Virus record (IMG/VR): IMGVR_UViG_3300042691_039251
Coordinates: 25,679-89,678 of that record
Length of the DNA stretch: 64,000 bases
Direction: 5' to 3' (one strand)
Source of the DNA: a virus
The notes beneath the pieces are model-generated. The model saw nothing but the letters and a program-made list of their open reading frames with translations. It made no database searches and was not told where the DNA came from. The position numbers and the translations under genes are program-made. Positions 48,708 to 56,889 of the stretch are shown here, piece after piece (the stretch's first letter is position 1; each line of letters opens with the position of its first letter).

Positions 48708-48735
48708 AAAGGACTTCCTCGGAAGTCCTTTTTTT
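48708..48735 (+). terminator. Rho-independent terminator after the GT25 gene
   Basis: AAAGGACTTCC (48708-48718) pairs with GGAAGTCCTTT (48721-48731), forming a long stem with a very tight loop, then a T run to 48735. Confidence 0.88.
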
Positions 48736-48794
48736 GTGAGAGTTTCAAAATACATATACCAAGAGGGCAACCTCTGCAAAATAAAAACATAACA

Positions 48795-49619
48795 ATGTTA
48801 CTTAAGAACGGATCGAAGGGCACCGATGTGGCTGCTCTTCAGAAATTTCTAGGTCTGGCCGCTGATGGCAATTTCGGCCCAGGCACGGAAAAAGCAGTAA
48901 AAGATTGGCAGGCGAAAAACGGCCTCACTGCCGATGGAATAGTAGGACCTGGTACTTGGGCTAAGATGGGTCTCGGTGCTGCAGCTCCCGTAGCTGAGTC
49001 TGCGCCAGTTCCACCATCAAACTTCAAATTGGAGAAGTTAAAAGGTCACATTCCTGATGCAGTGATCGCACAGATCCCTGATACTGCAGCCAAGTTTGGC
49101 ATCACCAACACTTTGAGACTTGCTCACTTCCTCGCTCAGTGTGGTCACGAATCTGGAGGCTTCAAAGCAGTTTCCGAGAATTTGAACTACTCTGCAGACG
49201 GTTTGAAGAAGATCTTCCCTAAGTATTTTCCAGGAAACTTGAACGAGTCTTACGCTAGAAACCCTGAGAAGATCGCTAACAAAGTCTATTCTTCTAGAAT
49301 GGGTAACGGCGATGAGAAATCTGGTGACGGCTTCAAATTCAGAGGTCGTGGTTACATCCAATTGACGGGCAAGGACAACTACACAAGGTTTGACAAGACT
49401 GTGGATGACGACATCCTCGCAAATCCTGATCTCGTGGCTACTAAGTATCCTCTTTCTTCAGCTGCATTCTTCTTCAACTCAAACGGGCTCTGGTCCATTT
49501 GTGATAAAGGAGCAGACGAAGCGACAGTGACGGCAGTGACCAAGAGAGTCAACGGCGGCACGATCGGTCTCGCTGACCGCATCAAGCACTTCAAAGAGTA
49601 CTATCACCTACTCGCATGA
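48795..49619 (+). CDS. Endolysin: peptidoglycan-binding domain plus GH19 lysozyme/chitinase-like domain
   Basis: 274 residues from the ATG at 48795; an upstream in-frame ATG at 48705 is rejected because it precedes the terminator hairpin. Residues 5-58 are a PG_binding_1 domain (LKNGSKGTDVAALQKFLG, FGPGTEKAVKDWQ, ADGIVGPGTW). After an Ala/Pro linker the GH19 domain has HFLAQCGHESGGF with the catalytic Glu119, ENLNYSADGLKKIFPKYF, and GFKFRGRGYIQLTGKDNY. Such enzymes cleave the glycan chain of peptidoglycan at lysis. No signal peptide, so a holin is needed; candidates lie near 59 kb. Flanked by terminators, hence its own transcript. Confidence 0.93.
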   Translation: MLLKNGSKGTDVAALQKFLGLAADGNFGPGTEKAVKDWQAKNGLTADGIVGPGTWAKMGLGAAAPVAESAPVPPSNFKLEKLKGHIPDAVIAQIPDTAAKFGITNTLRLAHFLAQCGHESGGFKAVSENLNYSADGLKKIFPKYFPGNLNESYARNPEKIANKVYSSRMGNGDEKSGDGFKFRGRGYIQLTGKDNYTRFDKTVDDDILANPDLVATKYPLSSAAFFFNSNGLWSICDKGADEATVTAVTKRVNGGTIGLADRIKHFKEYYHLLA

Positions 49620-49628
49620 TAAATAAGA

Positions 49629-49656
49629 AAGAGCGGTAATAAACTTACCGCTCTTT
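49629..49656 (+). terminator. Rho-independent terminator after the endolysin
   Basis: 11-bp perfect stem AAGAGCGGTAA (49629-49639) / TTACCGCTCTT (49645-49655), 5-base loop, TTT end. Confidence 0.9.
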
Positions 49657-49671
49657 TACAATAAAAGAACT

Positions 49672-49896
49672 ATGAAAAATCTTTTAATCTTCGAGGACTT
49701 CTCGAAAACATACGGAGAAAAGATCACTCTCGATCAATTCAGATCTATCAAACCTGGAAGCACTGTCACTTATTTAGGTTCAAAATACGAAGTTGTCAAA
49801 AATGACGGCTTTGTTCTCTCTTTAAAGAACGAGAGAAGCAGCTTTACCGTCAACTACAGCATGTTCAACCACGGTGGCTTCATCAAAAACAGCTAA
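49672..49896 (+). CDS. Small protein with capsid-targeting-like start, unknown
   Basis: 74 residues. The start MKNLLIFEDFSKTYGEK has the Lys, aromatic and acidic pattern of T4 capsid-targeting leaders, though without a clear L-x-E site. The rest is beta-type (GSTVTYLGSKYEVVKNDGF, SFTVNYSMFNHGGF), like a small SH3-like barrel. Next gene begins three bases after the stop. Role unknown; a packaged internal protein is a possibility. Confidence 0.55.
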   Translation: MKNLLIFEDFSKTYGEKITLDQFRSIKPGSTVTYLGSKYEVVKNDGFVLSLKNERSSFTVNYSMFNHGGFIKNS

Positions 49897-49899
49897 GCA

Positions 49900-51228
49900 A
49901 TGAAAAGCAAAGACTTCAAAGAGCTCGAAAAAATAGTTCTCAAGCATTTCCCAAACGCAAGATGGGACGAAAAAACTCTTAAGTGGAGCGCAGAGACGAA
50001 ACCTAATCCAAAAGATTCTTGGGACGAACCTGAGGCTCTACGGAAATTTGACGCAGAAGCATCGAAGAAATTTTATTCTAAGATGTCAGGAAGCTCATGG
50101 GACAACGAGGGTAACATCACCATCGGCGTCAGATCTCTCTTTGAGGATCACGTCCTCACCTTTGCTGGCTTCTTGAACGAGAAGAAACCGGCCGGAGCTC
50201 CCGATTGGCACGATTCAGACGCCCCTGACGCAGAAGGTCGTTTCAGAGATCTAGGCATCAAGGACCTAGCAGCTTGGTTGATCAAGACTCGAAAGAAAGA
50301 CGTGAAGAAGATCAGCGGCAGCATCACTCAACAGATAGTCTTCAACCGCAAGAGAGATCCTGAATATGCAGATAAGATGGAGAAGGTGAGAAAAGAAGTC
50401 TATAAACAATTGGGAAGAGAAGATCTTCTCGACGAGGAATTCATAACGGAGGCTGCTTCTAACCCTCTCGTTGACAAAGTTTTGGAAGCTCTAGAGTCTA
50501 CCATCGTTGACATGGTTAACAAGACTGAAAAGTTCTACACTGAGAAAGGTTTGAATTTTACAGCTTTTGATAGAGAGCTCACAAGGCTCACCGTCATCTA
50601 CGATCTGCTTAGATCAATCGAGGCTTACACCCTGCCTACTGACACTCTCATCTCAATCAACCCTAGAACCTCTGGTAAAGGTAACATCGAGATCTATGGA
50701 AAGTTGCAGAGGGGAGAAGACACCTACACATTTGAGACTGAGGCGATCATCGCAGGAGGCTACAACATTCAAAGAGCACACTACAGATACATTACTAAGA
50801 CGAACTTACCGAAGACCGGTAGAAGCGAAAAAGCCACTGAATACTCTGACAGGATCAAGAAGATGAGCAAGCTCGAAAAGCTGAACCAAGAGATCAGAAC
50901 CTGGGAAGAGCGGATGAAGAAGAACGAAGAACACATCGCTTGGGCACAGTCTCTTACTTACGATGAGGTCCTCAAGAGATACCGAGACGGAGAAAACTCG
51001 AGTCGGACAAAGATAAAAGACGATCCAACTTGGGAAGAGATCGTAAAAAACGGAGCTGACAAGAACTACGATTACGACAGGAACAAGTACGAACAATCAA
51101 AGGCAGAATTCCGCCAGAGCAACATAGACTTTTGGAAGTTGCAAAACATCAAATGGAAGCAGCAGGACAACGTCACCGGAGCAAAGAGAATTGCAGACCT
51201 TAACAAGAAAATCGAAGCCGCAATCTGA
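49900..51228 (+). CDS. Unknown multi-part phage protein with internal FLNE motif
   Basis: 442 residues. Part 1 (1-80) contains SWDEPEALRKFDAEASKKFY. At about 84-95 VLTFAGFLNEKK looks like the capsid-targeting/prohead-protease motif normally found at protein starts. Part 2 has ARGS-type residues PDWHDSDAPDAEGRFRDLGI then KDLAAWLIKTRKK. The C-terminal third is a long charged helix (LEKLNQEIRTWEERMKKNE). No enzyme motif. It may be a virion-internal structural or DNA-associated protein; the internal motif suggests a fusion. TGATG overlap with the next gene. Confidence 0.6.
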   Translation: MKSKDFKELEKIVLKHFPNARWDEKTLKWSAETKPNPKDSWDEPEALRKFDAEASKKFYSKMSGSSWDNEGNITIGVRSLFEDHVLTFAGFLNEKKPAGAPDWHDSDAPDAEGRFRDLGIKDLAAWLIKTRKKDVKKISGSITQQIVFNRKRDPEYADKMEKVRKEVYKQLGREDLLDEEFITEAASNPLVDKVLEALESTIVDMVNKTEKFYTEKGLNFTAFDRELTRLTVIYDLLRSIEAYTLPTDTLISINPRTSGKGNIEIYGKLQRGEDTYTFETEAIIAGGYNIQRAHYRYITKTNLPKTGRSEKATEYSDRIKKMSKLEKLNQEIRTWEERMKKNEEHIAWAQSLTYDEVLKRYRDGENSSRTKIKDDPTWEEIVKNGADKNYDYDRNKYEQSKAEFRQSNIDFWKLQNIKWKQQDNVTGAKRIADLNKKIEAAI

Positions 51229-51728
51229 TGTTAGAAGATTTAGAAGAGACCGACTGGGACGAGGCGAGAAAGTATTTCAATTTGGCAATAGAGGCTCTAA
51301 ACTGGAGCCTCGTATTGCAATGCTTCCAACAGACAAGCATGGTCTGGAGAGATCCGGACAGCGAGACCATTAGAATACCTAACCGAGAAGACCTTGAGAA
51401 GGAACTCGAAGACGTCTTCGCAGAGATGATGGAGGACGAGCTCACAGAATGCCAGATCGGTCCCTGGATAGTCAGGATCGAAAACGTGTTAGATCTCGGA
51501 ACAGAAGTCGAGATCATTTTTACTCCGACTTCTTCTTACGTGATGGACTACGAAGGTTCTGAGAAGGAGATGAGAAAGTGGATCAACAACCACGCAATCA
51601 AGGACGTGCTCGCTGAAGACCTCAAAGTTGCACTAAGACACTGTGAAGAGTCTGAAAATTACGAGTGGGCTCGTAAGATACAGAAAGAGATCAAAAGAAG
51701 AGAGAAGATCGATTCTAAGAAGAGTTAG
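51228..51728 (+). CDS. Unknown protein with UVR-like C-terminal helix pair
   Basis: 166 residues, acidic. The C-terminal part, LKVALRHCEESENYEWARKI then QKEIKRRE, resembles the UVR motif (helical hairpin of UvrB, ClpC and McsA adaptors) that mediates protein-protein contacts. The N-terminal part is not recognised. The resemblance is short and would need profile confirmation. Confidence 0.55.
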   Translation: MLEDLEETDWDEARKYFNLAIEALNWSLVLQCFQQTSMVWRDPDSETIRIPNREDLEKELEDVFAEMMEDELTECQIGPWIVRIENVLDLGTEVEIIFTPTSSYVMDYEGSEKEMRKWINNHAIKDVLAEDLKVALRHCEESENYEWARKIQKEIKRREKIDSKKS

Positions 51729-51759
51729 AAACTTTACCCACAGACAGAATATAAGAACA

Positions 51760-52404
51760 ATGATATACTACAAAATCCCTGGATGGTTCGACTTTCAAGA
51801 TATTTACGATTTTGCAATCGATAGATCTTCTGACGGAGCAAAATTCTTAGAAATCGGAAGTTGGTTTGGAAGAAGCTCATGTTACATGGGTGAGAGAATC
51901 CTCCAATCTGGCAAAAAGATCACTCACTATTCTGTAGATCTCTGGAACCACCCAGGCCACGAAGCCATGGGGCACCACGAGACGATCCAAAAAAGAGGCG
52001 GGACAATGCTCTCTGCTTTTAGGTCTTACATGGAAGAAGCAGGCGTCTCACACATCGTCAATCCTATTCAAGGAAACTCACACCAAGTCCACGAGAACTT
52101 TGAGAATGAGAGCCTAGACTTCATTTACGTCGACGGCGACCACAGCTGGGACGGTGTAAAGAATGATATTGTTTTTTGGTGGCCAAAGTTGAAACCGGGA
52201 GGTGTCATGGCAGGCCATGATTATTTTGAGTACGGATCTTACACAGATGCCGGCAGAGCAGTCGATTTCTGCTTCAACCTGGATAACCGCGGTTTCTCTC
52301 AGAAAGCCCACATCAGGAACGGATCGTGGATGATGGAAAAGACTCTGACCGGTGACTTCGGCAGATTTGGACCAGCCGCGATGGACCGCGAGGAAAAAAT
52401 CTAA
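51760..52404 (+). CDS. Class I SAM-dependent methyltransferase (Methyltransf_24/TylF-like)
   Basis: 214 residues from the ATG at 51760; an earlier in-frame ATG lies inside the previous gene. KFLEIGSWFGRSS (28-40) is motif I, LDFIYVDGDHSWDGVKNDI is the post-motif strand with metal-binding acidic residues, and LKPGGVMAGHDYF is the closing strand and His-Asp. These are signatures of family 24 methyltransferases, many of which methylate sugars or small hydroxylated compounds. In a phage with many glycosyltransferases, sugar O-methylation is a reasonable guess. Confidence 0.82.
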   Translation: MIYYKIPGWFDFQDIYDFAIDRSSDGAKFLEIGSWFGRSSCYMGERILQSGKKITHYSVDLWNHPGHEAMGHHETIQKRGGTMLSAFRSYMEEAGVSHIVNPIQGNSHQVHENFENESLDFIYVDGDHSWDGVKNDIVFWWPKLKPGGVMAGHDYFEYGSYTDAGRAVDFCFNLDNRGFSQKAHIRNGSWMMEKTLTGDFGRFGPAAMDREEKI

Positions 52405-52421
52405 AAATAGTTCTCACTTTA

Positions 52422-52453
52422 TTTTCTCTTTTCGTCTTTTTTGATTAGATTAG
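52422..52453 (+). promoter_or_regulatory. Phage-type promoter TTTTCT-N18-TAGATTAG
   Basis: TTTTCT (52422-52427), 18 bases, TAGATTAG (52446-52453), 46 bases before the ATG at 52499. The leader contains a hairpin ATGGGT (52456-52461) / ACCCAT (52474-52479) of unknown role. Confidence 0.5.
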
Positions 52454-52498
52454 TAATGGGTCGGTACAGACTAACCCATAAAATAATCATACCCAGCA

Positions 52499-52897
52499 TT
52501 GATGAAATTGAACACCACCGAGACTTGTCTTCCCAAAAATGTGCGGAAGACAATAGAAGAGATGTACGATTTTTTGGACAGAAGGGACGAGGAAGGATTG
52601 AGCTTTTTCGATGAAGCCGAGATGCACGACAGAAAAGTCTGCTCTTGGGTCCTCGAAGATTTAATGGCTCCAATGTGCATTAAGAATTGGATTCAGCACG
52701 GAGATCCCAGCCTCACTAGATCACAGGCCGGAAAATTGTTAGAGAGAATTCCTCTCCTCTACACATTTCACACACTAAAAATGAAAGGGCTGATGGACAG
52801 CATGGAGAACGAGAAGGGAGAAGAGATCTACTTCCTCTCAGAAAAAGGCAAAGAGTTCGGACGCCTCATGGAATGGAACAAAAAAACAAAGACATGA
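52499..52897 (+). CDS. Unknown protein, possibly winged-helix
   Basis: 132 residues (ATG at 52499; 52502 also possible). IPLLYTFHTLKMKGLMDSM then EEIYFLSEKGKEFGRLM has the helix, wing and strand rhythm of winged-helix DNA-binding domains, where a helix is followed by a beta-hairpin. The N-terminal half is helical and acidic. It has its own promoter and overlaps the next small gene by ATGA. Regulatory role is a guess. Confidence 0.6.
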   Translation: MMKLNTTETCLPKNVRKTIEEMYDFLDRRDEEGLSFFDEAEMHDRKVCSWVLEDLMAPMCIKNWIQHGDPSLTRSQAGKLLERIPLLYTFHTLKMKGLMDSMENEKGEEIYFLSEKGKEFGRLMEWNKKTKT

Positions 52898-53046
52898 TAA
52901 AGAACCTAGCCATTTTCTTAGCGACCGGCACCCTGGCACTGGCAGCATTCATCCTCCTCGAGAGAAAAGCCGAAAAGAAACCCGGCACCAAGTTCTCGAG
53001 GTGGTGGAGAAAGCACATTGTTTCAGACACACACAAAGAAGAATGA
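52894..53046 (+). CDS. Small single-pass membrane protein, unknown
   Basis: 50 residues: a hydrophobic segment LAIFLATGTLALAAFILL at about 5-22, then a strongly basic tail (KAEKKPGTKFSRWWRKH). Bounded by ATGA overlaps at both ends, which supports that it is real. Function not recognisable. Confidence 0.6.
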   Translation: MIKNLAIFLATGTLALAAFILLERKAEKKPGTKFSRWWRKHIVSDTHKEE

Positions 53047-53711
53047 AATACCTTAGCATAGACATCGAGACTTCTGGATTAGATCCAGCTCTCAATCAAA
53101 TCCTCTCAATCGCAGCGATCTTCGAAGACACCGAGAAGAAGCTCCCATGGGACGAAGTACCTAAATTTCACGTAGGCATTGTTCGACACCAGATCACCGG
53201 ATCTCCCAGAGCAATCAACATGAACTCAAAACTCATCGATTGGATGGGGAGGTGGTTAGAACCGAAAGATGCCACTGAGAGAGCTTTTGTCTCTCTCGAA
53301 TCCGGAATGGAATGGGTACAAGAAGAAGAGGCTGCAAAAAAGTTCTATCGTTTTTTATGCGATTGCGGTCTAGGTGAATCTGTACAGCTCAAACCTGAAG
53401 GATCGGAAAATTGGGAAGCAAAAGAGATTGTTTTCAACGGAGCCACTAAACCGATCACGATCAACGTCGCTGGAAAGAACTTTGGCACCTTCGATAAGAA
53501 ATTTTTAGAGCTCCTCCCTTGGTGGCAGAAACTGATCAGAGTCCGCCAAAGAATCATTGATCCAGCAGTGCTCTTCGTCGACTGGAAAGAAGATGAGTCT
53601 CTTCCTGGATTAGACAAATGTAAAAACCGAGCAGGCATCCACGGCCTGGTGACACACAACGCCCTCGAGGATTCTTGGGATGTAATTGAACTTTTGAGAA
53701 AACACTATTGA
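53043..53711 (+). CDS. DnaQ-fold 3'-5' exonuclease (DEDD superfamily)
   Basis: 222 residues from the ATG at 53043 in an ATGA overlap. Exo I is YLSIDIETSGLD (D7, E9), Exo II NVAGKNFGTFDKKFL, Exo III HNALEDSWDV with the catalytic His and Asp. DEDDh-type arrangement, as in RNase T, oligoribonuclease and epsilon subunits. It is longer than oligoribonuclease because of an insert at about 75-135. It could degrade short RNA or trim DNA ends; substrate not inferable. Confidence 0.85.
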   Translation: MKYLSIDIETSGLDPALNQILSIAAIFEDTEKKLPWDEVPKFHVGIVRHQITGSPRAINMNSKLIDWMGRWLEPKDATERAFVSLESGMEWVQEEEAAKKFYRFLCDCGLGESVQLKPEGSENWEAKEIVFNGATKPITINVAGKNFGTFDKKFLELLPWWQKLIRVRQRIIDPAVLFVDWKEDESLPGLDKCKNRAGIHGLVTHNALEDSWDVIELLRKHY

Positions 53712-53712
53712 G

Positions 53713-53859
53713 ATGAAAGAACTGACTTTTAACGAATGGCAAAAACACATTGCTAAAGAACTAGAAAAGAACTACAGAAAGTTGAAACTCGTGAGAGTCC
53801 ACCCTTCAAAATCGATACATTCTATCGATCGAAAGCAGGGATCCTCTTTATGTAAATAG
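53713..53859 (+). CDS. Small basic protein, unknown
   Basis: 48 residues (MKELTFNEWQKHIAKELEKN start). Helical N-terminal half, basic, Ser-rich C-terminus (VHPSKSIHSIDRKQ). Its 3' end overlaps the terminator hairpin. No family recognised. Confidence 0.5.
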   Translation: MKELTFNEWQKHIAKELEKNYRKLKLVRVHPSKSIHSIDRKQGSSLCK

Positions 53860-53880
53860 TTTCTGCTTTCGTCCATTTTT
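53830..53880 (+). terminator. Rho-independent terminator overlapping a gene end
   Basis: CGAAAGCAG (53830-53838) pairs with CTGCTTTCG (53863-53871), 24-base loop, followed by TCCA and a T run. The 3' arm and the next promoter's -33-like box overlap. Confidence 0.65.
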
Positions 53881-53890
53881 TCTATCTTTT
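53859..53890 (+). promoter_or_regulatory. Phage promoter GTTTCT-N18-TATCTTTT
   Basis: GTTTCT (53859-53864, one mismatch to TTTTCT), 18 bases, TATCTTTT (53883-53890), 22 bases before the ATG at 53913. Confidence 0.62.
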
Positions 53891-53912
53891 ATTCATTCTT
53901 AACTAAAGAAAT

Positions 53913-54170
53913 ATGGAGAAGACAAAGATATTTGAGAACAACAAATTCTCTTGGTACGTGACTGAAGAGACCAAGTTGGCCGGAGCTTACGCTAAGTCAA
54001 AGGGCATGTTTCAACTCCTGGTGGCGCAAGTAGAAGACAGAGCTGATGGGAGATTGGAATACGTGATACTCAAAGCAGATGAGGAGGGTAAGACAGAACC
54101 CGTTTTTGCATCCACAGCAATAAATGAAGTACTGTCACATTTAGAAGCATTAACTGAAACGAAAGAATGA
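53913..54170 (+). CDS. Small protein, unknown
   Basis: 85 residues, alpha/beta composition: FSWYVTEETKLAGAYAKSKG, then FQLLVAQVEDRADGRLEYVIL. No motif recognised. First gene of the operon carrying the kinase, RNA ligase and thymidylate synthase. Four-base overlap with the next gene. Confidence 0.6.
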   Translation: MEKTKIFENNKFSWYVTEETKLAGAYAKSKGMFQLLVAQVEDRADGRLEYVILKADEEGKTEPVFASTAINEVLSHLEALTETKE

Positions 54171-54898
54171 CGAACACAAAATCTCTCAAATGCCCTTGTT
54201 GCTTCAGCGATTTAGCGGTGACGCACCAAGGCAAATACGAGACTCTGATAGAACACGTAGAATGTAGAGAGCCTGATATGAAAGACGGGTACCAGTGTCC
54301 TAACAGCAGATGTGCAGCCTATGAGTTCAACGGAGTATGGATAGAAGACGGAGATTTCTGGATCAAGGAACCACCGGCTGGCATGAACCACGAAGAAGCT
54401 GAACAACAGATAGAGAACCATAGCCTCACCGGAAGAACATACGCAGTAAACAGTTTCTCTGACGGGTACGAAAGATACCGAGATGAACAGGCAAAGAGCA
54501 CAGTGACTTTAAACCTCCACTGGTTCATCCTTGAATTTACTCCTCGATTTGAAAGAATTGAAGGTTCCAACGAATGGGTAAAAACAGGCAAGTGGAAGCG
54601 GACAATAATGAGATCAGTAGGCGATGGACGGTATGTTCATTTCATGACCTTCTGGGACATCTATTACTATGAATTGGATAACTATAAGAGGAACTTCATC
54701 GGCCTTCTGGAAGGTGACGAGGAGGCTACTGCGGACATTCTCAAAATGATAGAGAACGAAGATATGTGGGGAAAGAAAGAAAAGAGGTTCTGGTGGAAGA
54801 TAGCTCGTTACTTCATCTGTTGGGTTTGGAACAGAGGAACGTCCAAAAAGATAAAACAATACCATGAGAAAAATGATAGAAAATTACGGGTACTTTGA
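54167..54898 (+). CDS. Zinc-ribbon protein with hydrophobic C-terminus, unknown
   Basis: 243 residues. Two pairs of cysteines, CPCC (about 10-13) and CPNSRC (about 43-48), form a probable zinc ribbon. The middle (HWFILEFTPRFERIEGSNEW) is beta-type. The C-terminal FWWKIARYFICWVWNRGTSK is an amphipathic or membrane-touching helix, followed by a basic tail. No family recognised. The end overlaps the next start by 35 bases. Confidence 0.6.
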   Translation: MTNTKSLKCPCCFSDLAVTHQGKYETLIEHVECREPDMKDGYQCPNSRCAAYEFNGVWIEDGDFWIKEPPAGMNHEEAEQQIENHSLTGRTYAVNSFSDGYERYRDEQAKSTVTLNLHWFILEFTPRFERIEGSNEWVKTGKWKRTIMRSVGDGRYVHFMTFWDIYYYELDNYKRNFIGLLEGDEEATADILKMIENEDMWGKKEKRFWWKIARYFICWVWNRGTSKKIKQYHEKNDRKLRVL

Positions 54899-55184
54899 TG
54901 CCGAGGGTCTCAGAGTCGGTAGAATGATCTCAGGATCTAAATCTTCCTACAGAGAAAGATATCCAGATCACGAAATCTGCTTCAACGCCAACATCTTCTC
55001 TTTACAACAGGGAAAGATCTGGTACGGAGATTTAGATCTCACTTTAGATAGCGAAAAGCTAGACAGAATCGCAGAGAGCCTCGGAGAGAAACTCTATGTG
55101 GTGAGAGAAATGGACGGAAGATTCGAGAACGAGAGCCTTACAGAGATCAAAGTAATGCAAAAAGCAATTTATACTACGAAGTAA
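54864..55184 (+). CDS. Small protein, unknown
   Basis: 106 residues (ATG 54864; 54873 would also leave an overlap with the previous gene). ENYGYFDAEGLRVGRMISGS, then CFNANIFSLQQGKIWYGDLD, has the pattern of small phage proteins related to LPD-type accessory domains, but the match is not secure. TAATG overlap with the next gene. Confidence 0.6.
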   Translation: MRKMIENYGYFDAEGLRVGRMISGSKSSYRERYPDHEICFNANIFSLQQGKIWYGDLDLTLDSEKLDRIAESLGEKLYVVREMDGRFENESLTEIKVMQKAIYTTK

Positions 55185-55384
55185 TGTTAGAAAGAACGAA
55201 AGGTACTATTTTCATCGGAGAGAGCTACGGAGTTCGAGTTACTGTTGAGTTAGACAGAGCTGATATTGAGCTTGAAGATGCTTTCAACGCGTTCAGAACT
55301 GTCCTCACAGGTCTCAGTTGGAACAACGAGCAGATAGAAAATTGGATAAAAACAAAAGCAGAAGAATTAAAAGAAAATGAATAA
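55184..55384 (+). CDS. Small acidic protein, unknown
   Basis: 66 residues: a beta-type start (TIFIGESYGVRVTVELDR) and a helical end (WNNEQIENWIKTKAEELKE). No motif recognised. Overlaps the kinase gene by eight bases, so translation may be coupled. Confidence 0.6.
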   Translation: MLERTKGTIFIGESYGVRVTVELDRADIELEDAFNAFRTVLTGLSWNNEQIENWIKTKAEELKENE

Positions 55385-55793
55385 AAAGCTCTACATAGTA
55401 CGAGGTCTTCCAGGATCTGGAAAATCTACATTTGCTGAAGCCTTAGTCGGTTCAGATTTTTTAGTTTGTGAAGCTGACAAATTCTTTTATGACAGAGAAG
55501 GCAACTACAATTTCGATGGTTCAAAATTAAAAGAGGCTCACGAATCATGTAGAAGCCGAGTAGAGACCTACATGAAAGATTCTCTGGTGAACGACCAGTT
55601 CTATAGAAAGATAGCAGTCTCTAACACTTTTACTCGTGAATGGGAAATGCAGCCTTACGTAGATCTTGCGGAGAAGTACGGTTACCAAGTCTTCTCGGTG
55701 ATAGTTGAAAACAGACACGGCGGAAAAAATGTTCATGGAGTTCCAGACGAAGTGATTGAAAAGATGAAAGAGAGATTTGAAATAAAATTATGA
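55377..55793 (+). CDS. P-loop kinase, polynucleotide 5'-kinase-like
   Basis: 138 residues. Walker A RGLPGSGKST (9-18) followed by the Asp-containing VCEADKFF lid/substrate segment and a later VSNTFTREWEMQPYVDLAEKYG, the pattern of T4 Pnkp kinase and NEDD4-BP2-like kinases. It lacks the T4 Pnkp phosphatase domain. The four-base overlap with the T4 Rnl1-like ligase suggests that they form a kinase-ligase RNA repair pair. The separate HAD and metallophosphoesterase genes at 45-46 kb could supply the missing 3'-end healing step. Confidence 0.8.
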   Translation: MNKKLYIVRGLPGSGKSTFAEALVGSDFLVCEADKFFYDREGNYNFDGSKLKEAHESCRSRVETYMKDSLVNDQFYRKIAVSNTFTREWEMQPYVDLAEKYGYQVFSVIVENRHGGKNVHGVPDEVIEKMKERFEIKL

Positions 55794-56860
55794 AGTTTGA
55801 TCTAGATATCCTGAACTCTTACTTAGAAAAAGGTCTCTTGGAAAAGAACGATCATCCGAACCTCCCTCTTTCTATTTGGAACTATTCTCGGACTTGTCAG
55901 TACTCTGGATCTTGGGATGAGATCACTCTCAAGTGTCGAGGACTGATCTTGGACAATGAGGGGAATGTCGTTGCTCGAGCATTCGACAAGTTCTTCAACT
56001 ACGAGGAGGTCGTCGATCAGGTTCCTGTCAGAGGAGACTACGTTTATGTCCAAGAAAAACTGGACGGTTCTCTAGGAATCTTGTTCCACTATGCAGACGA
56101 TTGGCACATGGCCACGAAGGGATCATTCACATCAGACCAAGCGAAAAGGGGAATGGAGATCATCAAGTCAAAATATCAGATGAGAACTTTTCTTCCTCAG
56201 ATGACTTATCTCTGTGAGATCATCTACCCTGAGAACAGGATCGTGGTCGATTACAGAGGAAAGGAAAAAGTAGTTTTCATCGGAGTGACCTCAGAAGGAG
56301 AAGAGCTCCACTGGACCATGGCTCAATCGATCTTCATCGCAACAGGGATTGAGAAAAAAGACAGAGTAGAGACTGAACAGCATTTCTCTTTCGGTCCTGA
56401 ACTCTATCGTTCTCTAAAGGAAAAACAAGAGGGTAACCGAGAAGGCTACGTCCTCAGGTTCCAGCCGGGTAATTTTAGAATGAAGATCAAGTTCGAAGAG
56501 TACGTAAGGCTTCACAGAATTTTGACAGGCTTTTCTAACAAAGACATCTGGGAGTACCTCAAAGACAAGAGAGACTTTAATAAGTTGTTGGACAGAGTTC
56601 CTGACGAATTTGACTCTTGGGTGAGAGAGACAGCTGAAGACTTGAATACGAAATATGAAAGCATCCAACGAGATTATGTTTCGCACTTCTTAAAAATTAG
56701 AGAAAAGACTCCTGACAGAAAATCTTTCGCTGAAGAGGCAAAGAAGTTCCCGCATTCTGGCATACTTTTCGCGATGTTAGATGGGAGAGAATATGACGAG
56801 CACATTTGGAAAATCATCAAACCTGATTATCAGAAACCCTTTTGGAAGAGAGAAGATTAG
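55790..56860 (+). CDS. RNA ligase, T4 Rnl1-like
   Basis: 356 residues, close to T4 Rnl1 (374). Upstream signature CRGLILDNEGNVVARAFDKF, motif I YVQEKLDGSLGI with adenylated Lys90, motif III/IIIa region VFIGVTSEGEE, motif IV EGYVLRF (about 215), motif V FRMKIKFEEYVRL. T4 Rnl1 reseals tRNAs cut by host anticodon nucleases such as PrrC after Pnkp heals the ends. The adjacent kinase gene supports the same role here. The C-terminal tRNA-specificity domain appears present but diverged. Confidence 0.88.
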   Translation: MKFDLDILNSYLEKGLLEKNDHPNLPLSIWNYSRTCQYSGSWDEITLKCRGLILDNEGNVVARAFDKFFNYEEVVDQVPVRGDYVYVQEKLDGSLGILFHYADDWHMATKGSFTSDQAKRGMEIIKSKYQMRTFLPQMTYLCEIIYPENRIVVDYRGKEKVVFIGVTSEGEELHWTMAQSIFIATGIEKKDRVETEQHFSFGPELYRSLKEKQEGNREGYVLRFQPGNFRMKIKFEEYVRLHRILTGFSNKDIWEYLKDKRDFNKLLDRVPDEFDSWVRETAEDLNTKYESIQRDYVSHFLKIREKTPDRKSFAEEAKKFPHSGILFAMLDGREYDEHIWKIIKPDYQKPFWKRED

Positions 56861-56889
56861 AAACATTTCTTCCTCGAAATCTATAAAAC

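Noticed and set aside
48705-48794. Upstream start for the endolysin adding 30 residues
   Set aside because: The extension is encoded across the terminator hairpin and has no similarity to the PG-binding domain that begins right after the ATG at 48795.
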